Shown here piece by piece: positions 56,814 through 64,000 of a DNA stretch of 64,000 nt. Below the pieces are notes generated by a model. The model was not told the DNA's origin and ran no database searches. It saw only the letters and a program-made list of their open reading frames with translations. Positions within the stretch are counted from its first letter, which is position 1. The number at the start of each line of letters is the position of its first letter. The translations under genes were made by a program, and so were the position numbers. Where the stretch lies: assembly GCA_030063045.1 (NCBI GenBank), contig JAQSEB010000100.1, forward strand, positions 124,001 to 188,000. Direction: 5' to 3'. The DNA is from Pratylenchus scribneri (lineage: Eukaryota; Nematoda; Chromadorea; Rhabditida; Pratylenchidae).

Positions 56814-59800
56814 TCATTTCCCATTCACATTCTCTTCCTTCTTCTCCTCCTCCAATAAACGTTCCTTTTGCTGTTCCCCGTCCTTGGCCCTTTCGATCAA
56901 TGTCATTTCCCTCTCCTCGGGCGCATCTTTTGCCCATTCCTGCACTTCGGCATTGGACAACAATGCAAAAATGATGGCACCGGCAACGAGGACAAATCCA
57001 GTCACATAAAAGACCAGAAGCCATTCTTGTTTGGAACCCTGATGAGGGAAATTTTTTTGTGAATTTGAAGGAATTATTTCAAGCAGAATCCTTAATTTGG
57101 CGCAAGTTGACTTGGCGCGAACGCTTATAACTCATCAAGGAATTTACGGAATTTGATGATTTTAATATCAAATTAAAGAGCTAATTCTTCTCTTAAGAAT
57201 GATATAAAAATTATTTTAATAAAAATTAGTGAAATAATTAAAAAATAATTTGCAATTTTATTGAAAATGTCATTAATAGTTGTTATAATGAAAATAATTT
57301 TTGAAAATAATTATATAAATTCTGAACTAATCTAAATAAATTTTATAAAAATTAATAGATCTAAGTTTGCTTTTTAATTTGATAGTAAAATTACCAAAAT
57401 CGGTTAAGTCATTAATGAGTTATAGGCTTTCGCGCCATTTTGGCAAATGTAGGAATAGAGATCAAGGCGCCAACGTTTATAACTCATCAAGGACAAAACC
57501 AATATAGAAGTTTTTAATATCAAATTAAAGAGCAGACTTATGACTATCTAATTATAAATAATTTTTATTGAATTGATTCAGAAATGATTGAAATATATTC
57601 AAGAAACCATTTAATTAAAATGACTTTTTCAATGACTTAGCGACTTTCTGGATTATTTCGGTAAATTTTTCATCAATCAATAATATTTTTATGTCTTTTG
57701 ATAAAGTAGAATTATTATTTTAATTTGATAGTTAAATCATCAAAATCCGTATGGTTCTTGATGAATTATAAGCATTTGTGCATAGTTGATCTATATCTAT
57801 ATACTACGCCATTGGCTGACTTGGCTCGAACGCTTATAACTCATTAAGGACTTAACCGATTATGATAATTTTAGTATTAATTTAAAGAGCAAACTTTTGA
57901 TTATTAAAAGATATTAAATTTTATTTGAATTGATTGAGAAATGATTTAAATATATCCAAAAAAAATTTTAAATGTACATTTGTAATGAATTAGAGAATTC
58001 ATTTTTATTATTTCGTCAATTTTTTAATTATTAAAAAAAATTTTTTTAAATATTCGATAGAGCAGTATTAGCACTTTAATTTGATATAAAAATTATCAAA
58101 AACAATTCAGTCTTTGTTGAGTTAAAGTTCGGGTAAAATTGAACAATTTGTCAATTGGTTATTATGATATTATGACGCGAACGTTTATAACTTGTTAATG
58201 ACTATGCCAATTTTGATAATTTTTGTTATAAATTAAAGAGCAAAATTATATCTATCCATTTTTATAAAATTTGTTTAGATTGATTCAGAATTTATGAAAC
58301 TATTGCCAAAAAATTTTTTAATGAGAATTAAAATGAGATTTGCAATGAATTGGCGAATTCTTTTTCATTATATTGTCAATTTTTTCAATAAATAGAAAAA
58401 TTTTTATAAAATTCTATAAAATAGAATTAGTGCATTAATTTGATAATAAAATTATAAAAATCTGTTCTGTCATTGATGAGTTATAGGCATTCGCGCAAAG
58501 TCGATCATTGCACCGCTTTGCAAATGGCATCAACGCTTATAACTAATTAAGGACATATTCGATTTTGATAATTTTTGTAACAAATTAAAGAGCAAACTTA
58601 TAGCTATCCATTTTTATAAAATTTATTTAGCTTGGTTCAGAATTAATTGAGAAATGTACAAAAATAATTAAAATTCCATTTGCAGTGAATTGCAAAATTC
58701 TTTTTCATATTATTTTGATAATATTCTCATTAATCTAGATAAATTTTATATTTTACGATAGAGCAGAATTAGTACTATAATTCGATACTAAAATCACCAA
58801 GATTCCTTAAACTAATTGATGAGTTGTAATCATTCGCGCACAATTTATTTCTATTCCCACATTTTCCAACTTGACGCGAACGCTTATAACTAATTAAAGA
58901 CGTAAAGGATTTTAATCATTTTTGTTATAAATTAAAAAGCAAAATCTTACCTATCCATTTTTATAAAATTTGTTTAGATTTGTTCAAAATTGATGAAATT
59001 ATTCTCAAAAATTATTTTAAAATAAGAATTAAAATTAACATTTTAAATGAAATGGTAAATTTTTAAAATTATTTTGATAATCTCGCCATCAATCTAGATA
59101 AATTTTATATCTTTCGATAGAGAAGAATTAGCTCTTTATTTGATAAAAAAATTAAAAAATTGCGAAAACTCCTTGATGAGTTACAATACAAGCGTTTGCG
59201 CAAAGTTGAGCTCTACTCCGCTTTGTAAATGGCGTCAACGCTTATAACTCATTAATGATATAACCGATTTTGATAATTTTTTACCAAATAAAAGAATAAA
59301 CTTATTTATATTCATTTATATTAAATTTATTTAGATTGATTGAGAATGAATCGAGCTATGTACAAAAAAAAACAATTAAAATCGCATATGTATGCATTGA
59401 ATTGTCGTATTCTTTTTGCACATTATTTAGAGAATCTTATCATAAATCTAGATAAATTTTATATTTTTTGATAGAGAAATATTAATACTTTAATTTGATA
59501 TTAAAATTATTAAAATCTGTTTAGTCTTTTTCTTTGATGAGTTACAAATTTTCCCGCAAGGTTGAACTCCCAACCCTGAAATTTGTCAAACTAACGCGAA
59601 CGCTTATAACTAATTAAGGACATAACCGATTTTAGTAAATTTATTATCAAATTAAAGAGCATACTTATATCTATCCATTTTTATAAAAATTCTTTAGAAT
59701 GGCCCAGAAATTTATAAAAAAAATTTTAAATAAAAATTAAAATGACATTTTTTTAAATGAAATTGCAAATATTTTTTTAAAATTATTTCACTAATTTTAT

Positions 59801-62800
59801 TATGCATCAATTAAAAATAATTTTTATATCATTCGATAGAGAAGAATCAGCTCTTTAATTTGATATAAAAATTAACAAATTCCGTTTATGTCTTGATGAG
59901 TTATAAGCGTTCGCACAAAGCTGACCTATTCCATAAGGGAAAACAACCAACCGTTGGAGTAAGCCAGCCCATAAGGATTGGGGAAATGAGGCCAGCCAAA
60001 CAGGAAATTGTATTCCCAATGCCAAGAACAAAGCCAGCCAAATTCGGGCAAATGTCCAAATAATTGACGACGAATCCGGCATATTGAAAACCGGAAATGC
60101 CAATGGAAAGGCAAAGAAGAAGAATGACCTATATTATTTACATGTGAATTGATAAATGAAAAATGGATTTAAAATTTTGTGAAAAAAAGCTGATATATGT
60201 AGTATATCTCATAAATTAATGTTTATATTTTTTTAGCTTGGGTTTAACCAATTTTAACTTAGTTTTGAACCATTAAACCAAAATTAGTTTTAAATCGTTT
60301 AATACCCTTTAATTATGACCAAACCAAAATGGGTTTAAACCGTTTAATACCCATTAATTGTTGATCAAACCAAAATTGGTTTTAAATCGTTTAATACCCT
60401 TTAATTGTTGCGTTTTATTTTTGGTTTGTTAATGTGTTTGATAAATCCTTATTTAAACCATAAAATTATTTTGGTCTTATCTTTTCGACAATTTCAATGT
60501 TTTTTTCGTCAAAAATCCATAAAAAAATCTTGTTCATGTCAGTGAACTGACCAAAGTGTCCTGACCGCAGCTACAATAGCCGATGGCAACAAGAAAAAAG
60601 GCTTGACCACAAAGTGCTACAATCATTGCCAATCTCCGGGTATTCAACGTCGACAGAATGCCCCGTTGCTGGAGTTGATCCGCAATCTAAAAAAAACCGT
60701 AGGAAAATATAAGAATTGGAAAAGGTGGAATACTGACATGGCCGCCCACATTGATGACCACAAAATAAACAATATAGGGAAGGGCAGAAATGAAACCCAT
60801 CTGTTACAAAATGGGACAAAATAATTAATTTATAGGGGAATAAAGGGATGAGCCTCAGTCAATTTGACATTGTTTAAAAAACTCATCAAAGATGAACCAA
60901 TTTGGAAAATTCTAGTATCAAATTAAAGAGCAGATATATGGCTCTCAAATGAAATTAATTTTATTTAAATTGGTTCAGAATTTGTGGAGTTATGTCCAAA
61001 AAAAAAACAATTTAAAATGAATTTTACTCTGGATTAACGAAATATGCAATGGTTTTTTGGGCATAACTTCAAAAATTCTGAACCAATTTAAACAAAATTA
61101 AAATCATTGGATAGCCAAAAGTCTGCTCTTTAATTTGATACTAAAATCATCAAAATTGGTTCATTTCTTGATTAATTATTATAAAAGGAGACAAATTGGC
61201 CTGAAAACAGGCACAAACCGATGTCAATTTCATGCCTAGAACATCATTCAGGAATGAGGGCAGGCCCAATGCCATTGTGTAAGCGCCTAAAATGGTGGAT
61301 AAATAATTTTGTTGGAAAATAAGAAGCCACCCCAATCGCCGGCAAAATGTCCGATGAAAATGGCCCAAACCGCCTTGGATCGTAGAATGGCCAACATTGG
61401 AATTTTTCGTCTTTTTGGCACATCTTCCTGTAAATTTGGTGACATTATTTAATTTGTCGAAATATAATGAAATTGCCAAAAAATAGTAAATAAGGTCAAA
61501 ATTATCATAATGGTTTAATTAAGGATTTGTCCTAAATTCACAAACCAAATAGGTATACCCAAAATTGAATAGAGCTGGTCAAGAAAGACGCATTGAATGG
61601 TATATAATTTGTTATGGTCTGGTCAACAATTAAAGGGTATTAAACGGTTTAAACCCATTTTGGTTTGGTCAACAATTAAAGGGTATTAAACGGTTTAAAC
61701 CCATTTTGGTTTGGTCAACAATTAAAGGGTATTAAACGGTTTAAACCCATTTTGGTTTGGTCAACAATTAAAAGGTATTAAACGGTTTAAACCCATTTTG
61801 GTTTGGTCAACAATTAAAGGGTATTAAACGGTTTAAACCCATTTTGGTTTGGTCAACAATTAAAGGGTATTAAACGGTTTAAACCCATTTTGGTTTGGTC
61901 AACAATTAAAGGGTATTAAACGGTTTAAACCCATTTTGGTTTGGTCAACAATTAAAGGGTATTAAACGGTTTAAACCCATTTTGGTTTGGTCAACAATTA
62001 AAGGGTATTAAACGGTTTAAACCCATTTTGGTTTGGTCAACAATAAAAGGGTATTAAACGGTTTAAACCCATTTTGGTTTAATGGTTCAAAACTAAATTA
62101 GAATTGGTTAAAACCAAAGTCAAAACATAATTAAATGATGAGATCTATCCAATAAGTATAAGGATTTTTGGGACAACGAAATTCTGGACAGCATCATTTA
62201 GGCATTTTCAATAATTTTTAAAAATTTTCCATTTTATTTTACCTTTTTTTGTCCCAAACTGTCCATAATGTATTTCCGCTCATCCTCTCCAATTGATCGA
62301 TGCTTTTGCGGTGAATCTGCCGCACTCAACACCCAAATGGCACACCATAAAAGGCCAAAAACGCCGAGAATATAGAAAATTGAAGGCCATCCACCGTCGA
62401 AGCCATGGCGGCAAAGGAGGCCGGACAAAGGCATCACAAGCACATTGCCAATTTGGGCACCGGCATAGCTGACACCGGTGAGAATGCCTAAAGGGAAATG
62501 AATATGGGTGAGGAATTGATATGTATTTTCGTTGGTTTTGGCCAATAATTTAATGAGGCAATAATCTATTTGGGAAGGCAATATAACTTTGAAAACCCCA
62601 AGGTATTCTTTACTTAGTGGCCCCAATTAAGTTTTATTAAATTAAATTTTAAAATACTTATATGTCATTTCTTTTGGAATAGGAATGGGTGAAGGCTGAA
62701 GAGTGTTGGATATTTTCATCGGTTTTTCGCCCATAATTTAATGAGGAAATAATCTATAAGGGAAGGCGATAAACTTTTGGAAAGCCCAAAGTGACCTTTA

Positions 62801-64000
62801 TTAAGTGGCCATATTAAATTTTATAAAAATTATGGAATTCGGAGAGAATGGCTTGGAAAGACATGGGGGATGGGGAGTTGGGATTGATGGAAATTTTCAC
62901 CAGTTTTTGGCTCGCAGCTTAACGAGGCAATAACCAATTTTGGAAGACATATATTTTTGGAAAGCTCTAATAAGTGTCCTCTAAAAAAAGGCAAAATTTT
63001 AATCTTAAAAAATTAAATTTTTGAAAAGTTATATGTCTTTGAAAATTATAAACCGCAATTTTCTAAAGGAAGGCCAATTTTCTTATTTTTTGCGATTTTC
63101 AAAAAATTACTAAAGCCACTTTTTAGAGGACATTTAGGGCTTTAGAATGATATAACGCCTTCCAAAAGTAGTTATTTCTTTGTTGAGATATGGCCAAAAA
63201 AATGGCCCAGATACTCAATATCACCCCATAAATGCCCTCATTTACCTCGTTCCAGAGGTGGAGCCCATCCCGACCAAAGGGCATGCATTGCAGGGAAAAG
63301 AACACCCTGAGGTTAAAAAATGATTAATCAGATGAAAAATAAGGGAGATTTGAGGACTTGTGTGAATCCAAGCAATGCGCGGAATCCAATGAAAACGGCA
63401 ACATGGAAACGGGCAGAGGCAGGCGACAACAGGGAAATGATGGAGCTGGCCAGGATGGAAGTAAGCAACACAACTTTTGGACCAATTCTGGCAGCCAAAA
63501 GACCACCCAACATTTGGGAGGTCAAATAGCCGAAGAAAAATGCACTGTAAATGTGGAGGGAGAGAATTGGTTTTTTGAGAGATTATGGATTATGAGGGGA
63601 ATTGATCCAACTTGACGCCGTTTATTTTATAATACCTCATCAAGGAATGAACCGATTTTGATGATTTAATTATTAAATTAAAGAGCAGACTTTTGGCTAT
63701 CAAATGATATTAATTTTTATTTAATTTGGTTCAGAAGTGATGAAATTAAGCCAAAAAAAACATATAAAATGACCTTTTTACTATGGATTAGCAAAATTTT
63801 CATTGTTTTTGGACATAACTACACCAATTTTTGAACCAATTTAAATAAAATTAATATTATTTGATAGCCAAATGCTCTTTCATTTGATACTAAAATCATT
63901 AAAATTAGTTCAGCCCCTGATGTGCTATTAAAAATGGCGATAAGTTGAACCCTTCCAAAGTGATGAAGGGAGAGGTGCAACTGACCCAAGGACTTGGCCA
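56814..64000 (-). CDS. SLC17-family organic anion transporter (sialin-like), N-terminus missing
   Basis: Exons on the minus strand: right edge to 63986, 63544-63358, 63306-63246, 62487-62243, 61427-61331, 61286-61219, 60800-60738, 60686-60552, 60128-59952, 57038-56814 (stop). The protein is a major-facilitator transporter: FFFGYLTSQMLGGLLAARIG, then GVLFPAMHALWSGWAPPLER (the SLC17 signature), SYAGAQIGNVLVMPLSGLLC, VLSAADSPQKHRSI, WAIFIGHFAGDWG, LPSFLNDVLGM, ISALPYIVYFVV, VNYLDICPNLAGFVLGIGNT and a final helix before a Glu/Lys-rich tail. Order and spacing follow sialin and the vesicular glutamate transporters; I prefer the sialin-like branch because of the PPLER and DSPQKH segments. It would use a proton or sodium gradient to move small anions across lysosomal, synaptic or plasma membranes. 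All nine junctions keep phase. The last intron (57039-59951) is swollen by eight tandem family C elements. Confidence 0.9.
57110..59930. repeat. Tandem array of eight family C foldback elements, transporter last intron
   Basis: Units start at about 57112, 57472, 57822, 58172, 58520, 58872, 59230 and 59595, each beginning with a form of GGCGCGAACGCTTATAACTC and ending with GATGAGTTATAAGC.TTCGCGC on the right arm. The period is about 350-365 bases. Inner arms keep AAATTAAAGAGCA. Units differ from one another far more in the AT-rich loop than in the arms. Confidence 0.9.
60235..60510 (-). repeat. Family A element filling a transporter intron
   Basis: The interior has two to three satellite units (AACCGTTTAATACCC). 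The intron is 60129-60551. AACATTGAAATTGTCGAAAAG (minus strand, given in parts: AACATTGAAA, TTGTCGAAAAG) marks one end about 35 bases from the donor. The outer arm with the TCAAGACGCATT motif has been lost. Confidence 0.7.
60870..61200. repeat. Family C foldback element filling a transporter intron
   Basis: Inner arms ATTAAAGAGCAGATATATGG and AAAAGTCTGCTCTTTAATTT; the right end (ATAAAAGGAGACAAATTGGC) is about 19 bases from the donor at 61218. The intron is 60801-61218, 418 bases. Confidence 0.8.
61445..62225 (+). repeat. Family A element with ten 46-bp units, transporter intron
   Basis: Left arm from TTTAATTTGTCGAAATATAA (61450) through AGAGCTGGTCAAGAAAGACG; 46-bp units from 61617 to about 62080, almost identical to one another; right arm to ATTTAGGCATTTTCAATAAT (62200). 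The intron is 61428-62242, so essentially all of it is element. Confidence 0.9.
62525..63205. repeat. Family B arms and a full copy in a transporter intron
   Basis: Left arms only at 62530-62640 and 62720-62835, then a full foldback at 62895-63205 (GTTTTTGGCTCGCAGCTTAA to GTTGAGATATGGCCAAAAAA). The intron is 62488-63245. Confidence 0.65.
63605..63955. repeat. Family C foldback element filling a transporter intron
   Basis: From TTGACGCCGTTTATTTTATA to TGATGTGCTATTAAAAATGG, inner arms ATTAAAGAGCAGACTTTTGG and its complement. The intron is 63545-63985. Confidence 0.8.

Noticed and set aside
54223..56814. Operon of transporter and acyltransferase genes
   Set aside because: They are on the same strand, but the gap is about 2.5 kb and contains repeats; nematode operon spacing is normally a few hundred bases or less.

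Overview
This is a eukaryotic, AT-rich window that reads as nematode nuclear DNA, most likely from a plant-parasitic tylenchid such as a cyst nematode. The evidence is: many introns of only 38-62 bases, a supplementary-type nuclear hormone receptor, an O-acyltransferase of the nematode OAC type, a trypsin-inhibitor-like secreted protein, and an unusually high share of GC-AG introns (a trait I recall for cyst nematodes). The species assignment is inference.

Layout, left to right. 88-366 (-): first exon of a HAD-type phosphatase-like gene leaving the left edge. 1215-19887 (+): a complete peroxidasin gene, 29 inferred exons and 1,354 codons (LRR, three Ig domains, haem peroxidase). 23160-24807 (-): a secreted protein with three TIL domains. 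26279-29265: an intact hAT transposon with perfect 8-bp target duplication and an unbroken 653-codon transposase. About 29.3-40.8 kb: no recognisable gene, but several families of tandem and foldback repeats. 40843-46643 (+): a nuclear hormone receptor, 10 exons and 646 codons. 46857-47615: an inverted-repeat element built around a GAT/GAA microsatellite. 48185-54329 (-): a membrane O-acyltransferase with C-terminal SGNH domain, 12 exons and 788 codons. 56814-64000 (-): an SLC17 (sialin-type) anion transporter whose N-terminus lies beyond the right edge.

The genes have unrelated jobs (extracellular-matrix oxidation, protease inhibition, transcription, membrane acyl transfer, anion transport) and show no operon-like spacing. 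What unites the window is its introns. They fall into a short class of about 40-60 bases and a class of roughly 260-820 bases, each of the latter holding mostly one foldback element. Three such families (called A, B and C here) recur in every multi-exon host gene that I modelled except the small flanking introns, and family A also carries an internal satellite that has expanded to different copy numbers. One 24-bp satellite with higher-order structure sits in introns of two different genes in opposite orientation. Exon models were derived by hand from splice sites, reading-frame phase and family motifs; every complete model closes to a multiple of three with one stop.
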